This document shows, in pieces, positions 53,558 to 63,638 of a stretch of 64,000 bases of DNA. The translations under genes were made by a program, and so were the position numbers. A model generated the notes under the pieces. It was not told the DNA's origin and did no database searches. It saw nothing but the letters and a program-made list of their open reading frames with translations. Source of the DNA: Telluria antibiotica (GTDB taxonomy: Bacteria; Pseudomonadota; Gammaproteobacteria; Burkholderiales; Burkholderiaceae_D); NCBI RefSeq assembly GCF_011682055.1, contig NZ_JAAQOM010000014.1:124001-188000 (forward strand), given 5' to 3'. Position 1 is the first letter of the stretch; each line of letters starts with the position of its first letter.

Positions 53558-54712
53558 GTGATCGATATGCAGACCTTCATGCTGGCGCTCGGTGTCGGCA
53601 ACACGGCGTTTGCGCTGCTGATGGCGGGTTATATGCGGGGTACGGCGGGGAATCCGGCTTTGCGCACGTGGATGTGGGCACGGCTGTCGTCGGGCCTGGC
53701 GCAGATTTGCTGCTGGGCCGCGCCGCACCTGGGCCTGCCCCTCGCGGAAGAGCTCGCGGCGTTCGGCTGGGTGGGCGGCGTCGCGCTGGAGCTGGCGTCG
53801 TATTGCGTCTTCTTCGGGTTCAACAACTGGCGCCGCATCCTCGCGCCGGCCACCGTCGCCGCGTTGCTCATCGTCGCGGCCGCCATCGTGGCGCGGGCGT
53901 CGCGCGCGCAGATGACGCAGGTGGTGGCGGTGATCGTCGCCCTGTTCGCGACCGGCGCCGCCACGATCCTGCTGCGGCCCCAGGCCGGCGCGCCGCTGCT
54001 GCAGCGTATCATCGGCGTCAACGACGCCCTGTTCGCCATCGCGATCTGGACCTGGATGGGCGTCGCCAACGGCGGGCTCGGCACGTTCGATGCGAACCCG
54101 GTGTACGGCTTCGCCTACCTGGCCAGCTATCTGCTCATGATCGTCAACGGCTTCGGTTTCCTGTTGCTGTGCAAGCTGAAGGACGACCAGCGCATGCAGC
54201 GCCTCGCCACGATCGACGGCCTGACGGACATGCTGAACCGCCGCGCCTTCTTCGAACGGGCCGAGCGCGCGCGCCAGTCTGCGCTGCGGCTGCGCAAGCC
54301 GATCGCGCTGATGATGCTCGACCTCGACCACTTCAAGCAGCTCAACGACAACTTCGGCCATGCGTGCGGCGACGACGCGCTGCGCCTGTTCGCCGACACC
54401 GCTCGCGCCACGCTGCGCGAGAACGACGTGATCGGCCGGCTCGGCGGCGAGGAATTCGCGCTGGCGATGCCGGGCACGTCGCTGGCGGGCGCGCAGTTCG
54501 CGGCCGAACGCCTGCGCAATGCCGTCGCCGAGGCGCCAGCGCCGGCCTGCGCTGCCAGTTACCGCATGACGGTCAGCATCGGCCTCGTGATGATCGATCC
54601 GCACGAGGAATTGACGGCCGCCCTCGCGCGTGCCGACCACGCCCTGTACGCGGCGAAGACGGGCGGCCGCAACCGCGTCGAGATCGGCGCGCCGCTGCTG
54701 CGCCGGGCCTGA
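53558..54712 (+). CDS. Membrane diguanylate cyclase (GGDEF domain)
   Basis: This 384-residue protein has an N-terminal sensor of six or seven hydrophobic helices (about 5-205). The GGDEF domain follows, starting TIDGLTDMLNRRAFFERAE, with D-L-D-H-F-K and active-site GGEEF. GGEEF is a functional variant, so it should make cyclic di-GMP. An R-x-x-D inhibitory site is not evident four residues before it (RLGGEEF). The GTG at 53558 is preferred because GGGAGG lies seven bases upstream; an ATG three codons later is too far from it. Confidence 0.9.
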   Translation: MIDMQTFMLALGVGNTAFALLMAGYMRGTAGNPALRTWMWARLSSGLAQICCWAAPHLGLPLAEELAAFGWVGGVALELASYCVFFGFNNWRRILAPATVAALLIVAAAIVARASRAQMTQVVAVIVALFATGAATILLRPQAGAPLLQRIIGVNDALFAIAIWTWMGVANGGLGTFDANPVYGFAYLASYLLMIVNGFGFLLLCKLKDDQRMQRLATIDGLTDMLNRRAFFERAERARQSALRLRKPIALMMLDLDHFKQLNDNFGHACGDDALRLFADTARATLRENDVIGRLGGEEFALAMPGTSLAGAQFAAERLRNAVAEAPAPACAASYRMTVSIGLVMIDPHEELTAALARADHALYAAKTGGRNRVEIGAPLLRRA

Positions 54713-54717
54713 CATCG

Positions 54718-55356
54718 TCATGGAACGCCCGGCTGCGCATCCAGGTCGAGGGTGGTGGTCGGGGCGAGCTGCAGGTCGAGGTGGCTCGTCAGCACGATGC
54801 AACTCGTGCCCGCGTGCGCGCGGCGCGCGAGCTCGTCTTCCAGCACGCCGACCGCCTGCGTGTCGAGGCCGTTGAACGGTTCGTCGACGAGCAGCAGGCG
54901 CGCCGGCAGCGCGAGTGCCAGCGCCAGCTGCAGCTTCTTGTACTGGCCCAGCGACAGGCCCGTGACGGGCTGGCCGCCGACGTTGGCGATGTGGAAGGCG
55001 TCCAGGTGCCGGCCCAGCGCATCGCGGTCGGCGTCGGGGTACAGCGCGAGGTGCAGTTCGAGCCACTCGCGCGCCGTCAGCCAATCCAGGGCCGGCGCTT
55101 CGCCGCCACAATAAAAGCTCAGGCGCCGGTAGGCGAGGGCATCCTTGTCGCTGTCGAGGCCGTCCAGGCGGATGTGGCCACGGCTCGGCGCCAGCGCACC
55201 GCCCAGCAGTTTCAGCAACGTCGTCTTGCCGCGCCCGTTGCGGCCGCGCAGCCACGTGAGGCCGGGACCGATCCGCAGGTTCAGGCCGAGGAAGACGCTG
55301 CGCGTCGCGAAGTGGAAGCCGAGGTTCTCGACGTCGACGGATGGATTCAATCCCAT
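54718..55356 (-). CDS. ABC transporter ATP-binding protein (CcmA-like)
   Basis: This 212-residue small ABC ATPase has Walker A GRNGRGKTTLLK, signature LSLGQYKKLQLA and Walker B RLLLVDEPFNGLD, with switch His in LTSHLDLQ. Size and the G-R-N-G-x-G-K-T form resemble heme-exporter CcmA-type ATPases, but no ccm genes are nearby. Its partner is the membrane protein whose gene overlaps its start by 10 bases. Convergent with the diguanylate cyclase, five bases apart. Confidence 0.85.
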   Translation of the reverse strand: MGLNPSVDVENLGFHFATRSVFLGLNLRIGPGLTWLRGRNGRGKTTLLKLLGGALAPSRGHIRLDGLDSDKDALAYRRLSFYCGGEAPALDWLTAREWLELHLALYPDADRDALGRHLDAFHIANVGGQPVTGLSLGQYKKLQLALALALPARLLLVDEPFNGLDTQAVGVLEDELARRAHAGTSCIVLTSHLDLQLAPTTTLDLDAQPGVP

Positions 55357-56420
55357 AGTTTGCTTCCGAAGGCGCACAGCAGCACGATGGCGAATGCGAC
55401 CAGCGCCATGCGGCCGCGTGTCGTGAAGGGTGGCGTCAGCGTCAACACGGGGGCAACGCCCCAGGCCAGCGCAAGATACAGGTGACTCGCCGTGCCATGC
55501 CAGGCGCCGGCCGCTGTGCCGATGACCGTCAGCGCTGCCGGCGCCGGCGCCATCGCCAGCAAGGTCATGGCGCGGGCGCGCCGGGCCAGTGCGGCGGCGT
55601 CGATCGGCCAGGCAGCCGCGAGCACGCGCACGCGCGCGAGCTGGGTGCGCAATGCCAGGTCGGCCTCGTACGCGAGCATCACCAGCACGATGCTCGTGAC
55701 GATGGCGCCGGCCACGCGCGGCAGCGATTGCGGCCCCATCATCCACAGCGCGGCGGCGCCGACGGTCGCGGCCGCGAGGGCGCACTGGCGGACGCCGGCG
55801 GACGAACGGCGCCACAGCGGCAGCCAGAACAGCCGGTGCCAGAAATAGAACCCGCCGGCGCGGGGCGTGGCCGGATGCGTGTCGGCGGCAGCTTCCTGCG
55901 GCGTCCGGCGTGCCCGCGGCGGCAGGCCGGCGCCGTGCACGAGCAGTGCGGTGGCGCAGGCCCAGGTGAGCAGGAACGACAGCACGGTCCCGGCGATGGC
56001 GCGCGCGGGCAGCAGCCAGTCGGGACGTTGATACAGCCAGATGGCCAGCGACGCCGCATACGCCAGGGCCAGCGGCGCGGCCAGCAACGCGGCCACGGCG
56101 GACGACGCGCGCACCAGCATCCCTTGCGGCACGGGCAGCGGATGCAGCCACGCGCGCACGTGCGCGGGCACGACGCGGGGCCGCAGCAGCACGACGGGCA
56201 GGCTCATCGCGATGCCGTGCAGGCACAGCAGGGGCAGGGCGAGCGGCAACGGTTCGGCGGCAGCGAGCATCGCTGGCAGGGCGGCGAACGCGATCAGGCC
56301 GACGATGAGCGGGCCCAGCACGAACATGGCGATCTCGGCGGCACCACGCAGGCGCGCGGCCAGTTCGGCCACGGCGTGGCGGGCGAGGAGGAGACGGAAC
56401 CGGGTGTAGGGATGCGTCAT
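55347..56420 (-). CDS. ABC transporter membrane protein partner
   Basis: This 357-residue protein has many hydrophobic helices (at least six) and an Arg/Pro-rich cytoplasmic loop near residues 165-185. I do not recognise a specific family. Overlap with the ATPase gene makes it the probable permease. ATG at 56420 is chosen; an in-frame ATG at 56438 is equally possible. Substrate unknown. Confidence 0.65.
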   Translation of the reverse strand: MTHPYTRFRLLLARHAVAELAARLRGAAEIAMFVLGPLIVGLIAFAALPAMLAAAEPLPLALPLLCLHGIAMSLPVVLLRPRVVPAHVRAWLHPLPVPQGMLVRASSAVAALLAAPLALAYAASLAIWLYQRPDWLLPARAIAGTVLSFLLTWACATALLVHGAGLPPRARRTPQEAAADTHPATPRAGGFYFWHRLFWLPLWRRSSAGVRQCALAAATVGAAALWMMGPQSLPRVAGAIVTSIVLVMLAYEADLALRTQLARVRVLAAAWPIDAAALARRARAMTLLAMAPAPAALTVIGTAAGAWHGTASHLYLALAWGVAPVLTLTPPFTTRGRMALVAFAIVLLCAFGSKLWD

Positions 56421-56444
56421 CGATAGAGTGCGGGGCATGAAACG

Positions 56445-56475
56445 AAAAAAGGTCCGACGAATCGGACCTTTTTTC
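56445..56475 (-). terminator. Intrinsic terminator after the tRNA pair
   Basis: A perfect 13-bp inverted repeat, AAAAAAGGTCCGA with its complement, has a 4-base loop and ends in a T-run on the minus strand just after tRNA-Asp. Symmetry allows it to act in both directions. Confidence 0.85.
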
Positions 56476-56482
56476 TTGATAC

Positions 56483-56559
56483 TGGCGGAGCGGACGGGGC
56501 TCGAACCCGCGACCCCCGGCGTGACAGGCCGGTATTCTAACCAACTGAACTACCGCTCC
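56483..56559 (-). tRNA. tRNA-Asp (GTC)
   Basis: This 77-base cloverleaf includes an encoded CCA. The acceptor stem GGAGCGG pairs with CCGCTCC. The D-arm contains AGTTCAGTTGGTTAGA. The anticodon loop CTGTCAC gives GTC for Asp, and the T-loop is GGGTTCGAGCCC. It is the second gene of a two-tRNA transcript. Confidence 0.95.
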
Positions 56560-56601
56560 GTTTACTCTGATCGGTGCTTCACCTGCAAGATACTTGAAAC
56601 T

Positions 56602-56677
56602 TGGTGGGCGCTGAGAGGGTCGAACTCCCGACCTAATCCTTGTAAGGGATCCGCTCTACCAACTGAGCTAAGCGCCC
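56602..56677 (-). tRNA. tRNA-Val (TAC)
   Basis: This 76-base cloverleaf includes an encoded CCA. The acceptor stem GGGCGCT pairs with AGCGCCC. The D-arm contains GCTCAGTTGGTAGAGC, the anticodon loop CTTACAA gives TAC for Val, and the T-arm contains GGGAGTTCGACCCTC. It is separated from tRNA-Asp by 42 bases and is the first gene of the pair. Confidence 0.95.
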
Positions 56678-57038
56678 GTCACTCTGTTTCAGAGGTTTCT
56701 TGCCTGACGTTTGTCATCACGTCCGAAGAGGCCCGAATCATAGCGTATCCCTTCAAACGCGCGCAAGGGTTTTTCAAAAAAAGTGAACAGCGAATGCAAA
56801 GTCCCACTTTCTCATATACAACAAACTGTTGTAAGGATGTGTAGGCCGGATCGTATTCCTTGCATAAGGATATACACATAATCGACAATTGCCGTTTTAC
56901 AAGCCGGCAAGATTCAGACATCCACAATCAGATGCGACTTGCCGAGGCCCACAGGCCTGCCTCGCACGAGGTGCCGCAGGAGAGACGGCGGAGACAACGC
57001 GGCAGTTTTTTTCACTCTTCCCAGCTAGGAAAAACTCA
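56678..57038. other. Divergent intergenic region between tRNA-Val and the TonB receptor
   Basis: This 361-base stretch holds the tRNA promoter at its left end and an AT-rich leader for the receptor gene at its right. The receptor's ribosome binding site is AGGA at 57027-57030. No further gene is supported. Confidence 0.5.
56737..56766 (-). promoter_or_regulatory. tRNA operon promoter
   Basis: On the minus strand, TTGCGC (56761-56766) and TATGAT (56737-56742) are spaced by 18 bases and are followed by the GC-rich discriminator TCGGGC. Such a discriminator is typical of stable-RNA promoters under stringent control. It lies 60 bases upstream of tRNA-Val. Confidence 0.55.
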
Positions 57039-59261
57039 ATGATCAAGATGTCCAAGATGCACAAGCGCGTCATCGCCGCGCATGGCGCAATGCTGGCGTT
57101 CGCAGCCGTACCCGGCGGCGTGGCCCTGGCCCAGACTGCGCAGGCGACCGAACTGCAGACCGTCACCGTGACGGCACAGCGCCGTACCGAGAACATCAAG
57201 GAAGTGCCGGTGTCCGTCACCGCCATCAAGGGCGAGAAGCTGGACGTGCTCGTGTCCGGTGGCCAGGACATCCGCGTGCTGGCCGGCAAGACCCCCAGCC
57301 TGAACGTTGAGTCCTCGAACGGCCGCACGTTCCCCCGTTTCTACATCCGCGGCTACGGCAACACCGACTTCTCGACCTTCGCCTCGCAACCCGTGTCGCT
57401 GATCTATGACGACATCGTCCAGGAAAACCCGATCCTGAAGGGCTTCCCGATGTTCGACCTGGCCGGCGTGGAAGTGCTGCGCGGCCCGCAAGGCACGCTG
57501 TTCGGCCGCAACACCCCTGCCGGCGTCGTCAAGTTCGAATCCGAGAAGCCGAACTTCAAGAAGGTCGAGGGTTACTACAACCTGTCGTACGGCACGCACG
57601 GCACCGCAAACGTCGAAGGCGCCGTCAACGTGCCGCTGTCGGACAAGTGGGCGATGCGCGTGTCCACGCTGCGCCAGCACCGTGACGACTACGTCAGCAA
57701 TTACAGCGACGTCGCCAAGACGAACAAGACCGGCGACCTGGACGGCTACAACGAACATGCCGAGCGCGTGCAATTCCTGTACAAGCCGGATACCACGTTC
57801 AGCGCACTGTTCAACGTGCACCAGCGCATGACCACCGGCAGCGCCCGCCTGTTCCGCGCCAACCTGATCAAGAAGGGCACGAACGACATCGTCGACGGCT
57901 ACGACCTCGACAGCATCGTCACCAACGCGCAGAACTACCAGCACCTGAAGACCAACGGCGCCAACGCCCGCCTGCGCTGGGACCTCGGTCCCGTCATCTT
58001 CCACTCGATCACCGGCTACGAGTCGGTCGGCAATTACTACAGCCGCGGCGACATCGACGGCGGCACGCCGGCGGGTCCGGGCTTCATCCCGTTCCAGTCG
58101 GAGACGGGCGGCTTCATCGACAAGCTGAAGCAGTACTCGCAGGAATTCCGCGTCGAATCGAAGGATGCGGGCCCGCTGCACTGGCAGGCCGGCGTGTACT
58201 ACTTCAAGGAAGACGTGACGGGCGGCAGCGACGGCTACAACAGCGCCACCGGTGCGCAGACGTCGCGCCAGGCGAGCGAGCAGAACAACAAGGCCTGGGC
58301 CGCGTTCGGTTCCGTGGCTTACAACATCAACGACGCCCTGTCGGTGCGCGGCGGTATCCGCTACACGGACGACAAGAAGGACTTCGCCACCGTCACCGCG
58401 ATCGGCTTCACCCCGGTGGGCCCGAACAGCGTCAGCGAAAGCAAGGACAAGGTCAACTGGGATCTGTCGACCACGTACAAGCTGAACCGTGACGTCAACC
58501 TGTACGCGCGCATCGCGACGGGCTTCCGCGCCCCGAGCATCGCGCCGGCCTCGACGTTCGCACCGGTGGGCATCACCGTCGCCGACGCCGAGACGATCAC
58601 GTCGTACGAAGGCGGCATCAAGGCCGACCTGTTCGAGCGCCGCGCCCGCGCCGCGTTCTCGGTGTACGACTACACGGTCAAGAACCAGCAGCTGACCGTC
58701 GTCGGCGGCAACACGAACGTCACCAAGCTGATCAACGCGAACAAGACCGACGGCCGCGGCGCCGAGTTCGACTTCGAAGGCCTCGTGACGCAGGACCTGC
58801 GCGTCGGCGCCAGCGCGTCGTACAACTTCACGGAAATCCGCGACCCGAGCCTGTCGCTGGCGAAGTGCGCCGCCTGCACGATCACCGATCCGCTGAACGC
58901 CGCGGGCCGCGTCGTCATCGACGGCAACCCGCTGCCGCAGGCACCGAAGTGGATCGTCAACCTGAACGCCCGCTACAGCATGCCGGTCGCCAATGGCGAA
59001 ATGTATGTCTACACCGACTGGTCGTACCGTTCGCAGATCAACTTCTTCCTGTACGAAGCGAAAGAGTTTACGGGCAAGGCGCTGACGGAAGGCGGCCTGC
59101 GCGTGGGTTACATCTGGGACGACGGCAAGTATGAAGTGGCCGCCTTCGGCCGCAACATCCTCGACCAGCGCCGCATCACGGGCGCGATCGACTTCAACAA
59201 CCTGACGGGCTTCACGAACGAACCGCGCACGTACGGCGTCCAGTTCAAAGGCAATTTCTAA
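57039..59261 (+). CDS. TonB-dependent outer-membrane receptor
   Basis: This 740-residue protein has a signal peptide ending G-V-A-L-A-Q, then the TonB-box-like QTVTVTAQRR. The plug domain follows, with P-V-S-V-T-A-I, RFYIRGYGNTDF and VEVLRGPQGTLFGRNTPAG. A 22-strand-type barrel ends in a terminal Phe (G-V-Q-F-K-G-N-F). The family imports siderophores, sugars or other large nutrients. No adjacent TonB, hydrolase or uptake genes reveal the ligand. ATG at 57039 gives the signal peptide; other nearby in-frame ATGs (57048, 57057) are alternatives. Confidence 0.92.
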   Translation: MIKMSKMHKRVIAAHGAMLAFAAVPGGVALAQTAQATELQTVTVTAQRRTENIKEVPVSVTAIKGEKLDVLVSGGQDIRVLAGKTPSLNVESSNGRTFPRFYIRGYGNTDFSTFASQPVSLIYDDIVQENPILKGFPMFDLAGVEVLRGPQGTLFGRNTPAGVVKFESEKPNFKKVEGYYNLSYGTHGTANVEGAVNVPLSDKWAMRVSTLRQHRDDYVSNYSDVAKTNKTGDLDGYNEHAERVQFLYKPDTTFSALFNVHQRMTTGSARLFRANLIKKGTNDIVDGYDLDSIVTNAQNYQHLKTNGANARLRWDLGPVIFHSITGYESVGNYYSRGDIDGGTPAGPGFIPFQSETGGFIDKLKQYSQEFRVESKDAGPLHWQAGVYYFKEDVTGGSDGYNSATGAQTSRQASEQNNKAWAAFGSVAYNINDALSVRGGIRYTDDKKDFATVTAIGFTPVGPNSVSESKDKVNWDLSTTYKLNRDVNLYARIATGFRAPSIAPASTFAPVGITVADAETITSYEGGIKADLFERRARAAFSVYDYTVKNQQLTVVGGNTNVTKLINANKTDGRGAEFDFEGLVTQDLRVGASASYNFTEIRDPSLSLAKCAACTITDPLNAAGRVVIDGNPLPQAPKWIVNLNARYSMPVANGEMYVYTDWSYRSQINFFLYEAKEFTGKALTEGGLRVGYIWDDGKYEVAAFGRNILDQRRITGAIDFNNLTGFTNEPRTYGVQFKGNF

Positions 59262-59270
59262 GCCCTACTG

Positions 59271-59300
59271 GAACCTGTCCCGGCGGACCGGGACAGGTTC
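59271..59300. terminator. Hairpin between convergent receptor and response-regulator genes
   Basis: GAACCTGTCCCGG and its exact complement face each other across a 4-base loop, nine bases after the receptor stop and adjoining the stop of the minus-strand regulator. T-tracts are short. Most likely a shared transcription end or mRNA-protecting hairpin. Confidence 0.6.
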
Positions 59301-59766
59301 TAATCGCGGCGCCCGCGGTAACTCTGCGGCGCCAGCGTATCCTTCGGCGCAATGGCCTGAAGGCGCTTGTACAGCACGCGCGTTTCCAGCAGATTCCACA
59401 CCCGCAGCATCGCTTCCAGCGTATCGAAAGGCTTCGTCAGGAAGTCTTTCGCCCCCAGCGCGAGCGCGCGCCGCTTGGCTTCGGCCGTCGCGTCGGCCGT
59501 AATCACGAGGACCGGACGAAAGTCGTACGGGTCGCCGCGGCGCTTGAGCTGTTCCAGGACGGCATAACCATCGAGCTCGGGCATCATCAGGTCCAGTACG
59601 ATCAAGTCCGGATCGAAGGCGTTGAACAGCCCCAGCGCGGTCCGCGCGTCGGTGGTGCCCACCACCTGTGTCAGCCCCTCGCCGATGAACAGGTCTTCGA
59701 GCAGGCGCAGGTTGGCCGGCTGGTCGTCGACGATCAGCACGCGCGCGGCCAGCACTTCTTCTTCCA

Positions 59767-59770
<4 letters not shown>
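59300..59770 (-). CDS. Single-domain response regulator
   Basis: This 156-residue receiver domain has the acidic pair in VLIVDDQPANLRLLE, the phosphoacceptor Asp in LIVLDLMMPELDG (near residue 62), the Thr-equivalent in VLVITADAT and Lys in FLTKPFDT. After the receiver only a short helix and basic tail (R-G-R-R-D) follow, so there is no output domain. Its start overlaps the histidine kinase stop by four bases. It probably signals by protein contact. Confidence 0.88.
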
Positions 59771-61625
<1,855 letters not shown>

Positions 61626-61629
<4 letters not shown>

Positions 61630-62429
61630 GCCCCGAACCCGAAATCCGCTGCCCGCACGGCGGCCTGCGTGCGGTCGCCGAGATCCAGCTTGTGCAGGAT
61701 GCGTTCCACGTGCACTTTGACGGTGCCGGTGGCGATCCCCAGCCGTTGTCCCATCTCCGCGTTCGTCATGCCGCTGGGCAGTAGCGCAAACACTTGCAGT
61801 TCACGCGGCGTCAGCAGGGTGCGCACGGCGGCCGGATCCGGTGCCGCCGCCCGCGCCGCCTGCGACGACGCGGCCAGCACCGATGCCAGCAGGGTGGCCA
61901 GGGCTTGCAAGGTGACCAGGTCTTCCGCATTGGGCGGCACCGCCGCGGCGCCGCCGAGCAGTGCGAGGATGCCGCGGTTCTTGTCGTCGAAGCGCAGCGG
62001 GACCAGCACTTCCAGCCCGGCCTGCCGCTCGCGGCCGATGCGCAGCGCACTGACGACATCCTGCCGCACGAGCGCCGCTTGCTGGCTGTGCTGCATCGCC
62101 GCGAGCAGCGTGTGCGTGGGCGTGACGCGCGCGCCGGCCGGCGTCACCGGCCCCTGGGCAGCGCGGACGAACAATCCATCGTCTTGCGCCTGCAGCAGCA
62201 CGCCGTCGTCGAGCGCCAGGAAAGCCAGTGCCTTGCCCAGCACGGTCGACAGCGCCGCAGGCCGGGCGCCACCGTCGGCCAGCATGGCGGCGGCGTCGAT
62301 CAGCAGGCGCCATCGGGCCGTGCTGCTTTCGCCAAGGCGATAGCGGGTGCGGGTCACGCGCGCACTGTCGGAAGACGCAACGGGGGAGCCGGACGGGGTG
62401 GTCGGATGCATGGAAGTCGCCGAAGTCAT
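61626..62429 (-). CDS. LuxR-type transcriptional regulator with GAF-like domain
   Basis: This 267-residue protein has residues 40-185 resembling a GAF sensor domain. The C-terminal 65 form a LuxR-type helix-turn-helix: LTPRELQVFALLPSGMTNAE, then G-I-A-T-G-T-V-K-V-H-V-E-R-I-L-H-K-L. No receiver domain is present, so it is probably not a phosphorylation target and may sense a ligand. ATG at 62429 or 62411. It is first in the operon with the kinase and response regulator, all with 4-base overlaps. Confidence 0.85.
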
Positions 62430-62438
62430 CAGTCGATT

Positions 62439-62456
62439 ATATGCCGACCAGCATAT
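62439..62456. promoter_or_regulatory. Inverted repeat upstream of the luxR-type gene
   Basis: ATATGC-CGACCA-GCATAT has perfect 6-bp arms and a 6-base spacer, 10 bases upstream of the regulator's start in the 137-base gap shared with the divergent NTF2-like gene. Position and symmetry fit an autoregulatory operator; the protein that binds is not known. Confidence 0.4.
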
Positions 62457-62566
62457 GTCATTGCCCCCGAGTGGCGGATTTTTTATCCGGACGGGCGCCG
62501 CATACTGGGTTCGTCGGCAGTTCGTACGAATGCCGCCTCCCCGGATATCAATGAAAGGACATCAAC

Positions 62567-63064
62567 GTGAAATCTCTGCTGTTTATCGCTTCCCTGCTTG
62601 CCGCTTCCACCGTCTGCGCCGCCACGGCATCGCCCGTCACCTATCACGAGGCGGCGCCTGCACCCGCGACGGCGGGGGAGAGGGAAATTGCCGCGCTGTT
62701 TGACCGTTGGAATGCGGCCCTGGCAACGGGCCACAGCAGCGAAGTCGCGAAGCTGTACGCGCCCGACGGCGTGTTGCAACCGACCGTGTCGAACAAGATT
62801 CGTGCGACGCCGGAAGAGATCACCGACTATTTCGATCACTTCCTGGCATTGAAGCCGCATGGCACGATCAACTATCGCCAGATTCGCCTCCTGGGCGACA
62901 ATTCCGCCTTCGATAGCGGCGCCTACACCTTCGACGTCGTCAAGAACGGCAAGCCGGCCAAGGTGCGGGCACGCTACACGTATATCTATAAAAAAATCGA
63001 CGGCGACTGGAAGATCGTGAATCACCACTCCTCGGCGATGCCGGAATTTGCCAAAGACGAATAA
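62567..63064 (+). CDS. Secreted NTF2-like (SgcJ/EcaC, DUF4440-type) protein
   Basis: This 165-residue protein has a signal peptide (LLFIASLLAASTVCA). The mature domain shows F-D-R-W-N-A-A-L-A-T-G-H, the W/Y-A-P-D-G-V-L block, and Y-T-Y-I-Y-K-K-I-D-G-D-W-K-I-V-N-H-H-S-S at the end, the pattern of NTF2-like SgcJ/EcaC/SnoaL proteins. The start is GTG at 62567 with AAAGGA just upstream. A terminator follows. Confidence 0.85.
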   Translation: MKSLLFIASLLAASTVCAATASPVTYHEAAPAPATAGEREIAALFDRWNAALATGHSSEVAKLYAPDGVLQPTVSNKIRATPEEITDYFDHFLALKPHGTINYRQIRLLGDNSAFDSGAYTFDVVKNGKPAKVRARYTYIYKKIDGDWKIVNHHSSAMPEFAKDE

Positions 63065-63084
63065 CGACATACCTGCCGTCAGAC

Positions 63085-63112
63085 AAGGCCGCGAGCAACC
63101 GCGGCCTTTTTT
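63085..63112 (+). terminator. Intrinsic terminator after the NTF2-like gene
   Basis: AAGGCCGC and GCGGCCTT form an 8-bp stem across an 8-base loop, followed by a T-run (63107-63112). It lies 20 bases after the stop. Confidence 0.88.
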
Positions 63113-63270
63113 AATTCGGGGTCAGAGCACATTTTCGATCAATGTCCCGGCGCATAACGAACCGTTCAGGTGAGCTTGCGCTGTCGACGTCCCCCATCGC
63201 ACAAGCGTGCGCCATTCCGAGTCTGAAGTTCTTTAAAGATCGTGCACCAAAAAGGGCTCTGACCCCGAAC
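63113..63270. repeat. Inverted-repeat element of the AATTCGGGGTCAGAGCAC family
   Basis: A 158-base segment is bounded by AATTCGGGGTCAGAGCAC (63113-63130) and the inverted GGCTCTGACCCCGAAC (63255-63270). The interior has no gene and differs from the interior of the related element at 51438-51679. It looks like a small non-autonomous element mobilised by a transposase encoded elsewhere. Confidence 0.7.
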
Positions 63271-63638
63271 TGCCCCAGGGTGCTCAAACCCCCTGACGAT
63301 TGAGCGATATCAATAGCGATAAATCCGATCTGTGCGCAACGCCAGATAGTCACGAAACATTGTTAATTCACGGGTTCGAAAAATCCAATATCTTGTTCTG
63401 CTGAGTTCACATTTTTCCAAAGAATCTAGGTTTTAGCGCTATCAACCCCTAAAAGTGTTGTATAGACATCGAATTCAAATGTGAAATTTCTACACGTTTA
63501 TTCCTTTCACGCTAATCTGGCTTCCCCGCTTTTCAGATGGGAAATCGAAGCCACAAAATGGCGTCGACACAACTAGATCTCAGGCATATACGTGCCTGCG
63601 GAAATCCAACTTTTGTGTTTTTCTAAAAAGGAATAAAC
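63271..63638. other. AT-rich upstream region of the S8 protease gene
   Basis: This 368-base stretch has no supported gene and is clearly AT-rich from about 63350 to 63640. It most likely holds a long promoter and leader for the protease. The ribosome binding site AAAAAGGA ends seven bases before the ATG. Confidence 0.5.

Noticed and set aside
55357..56544. Upstream extension of the small ABC ATPase to 608 codons
   Set aside because: It is antisense-free but out of frame with the membrane partner gene, which has the hydrophobic pattern; the ATPase begins with the ATG at 55356.
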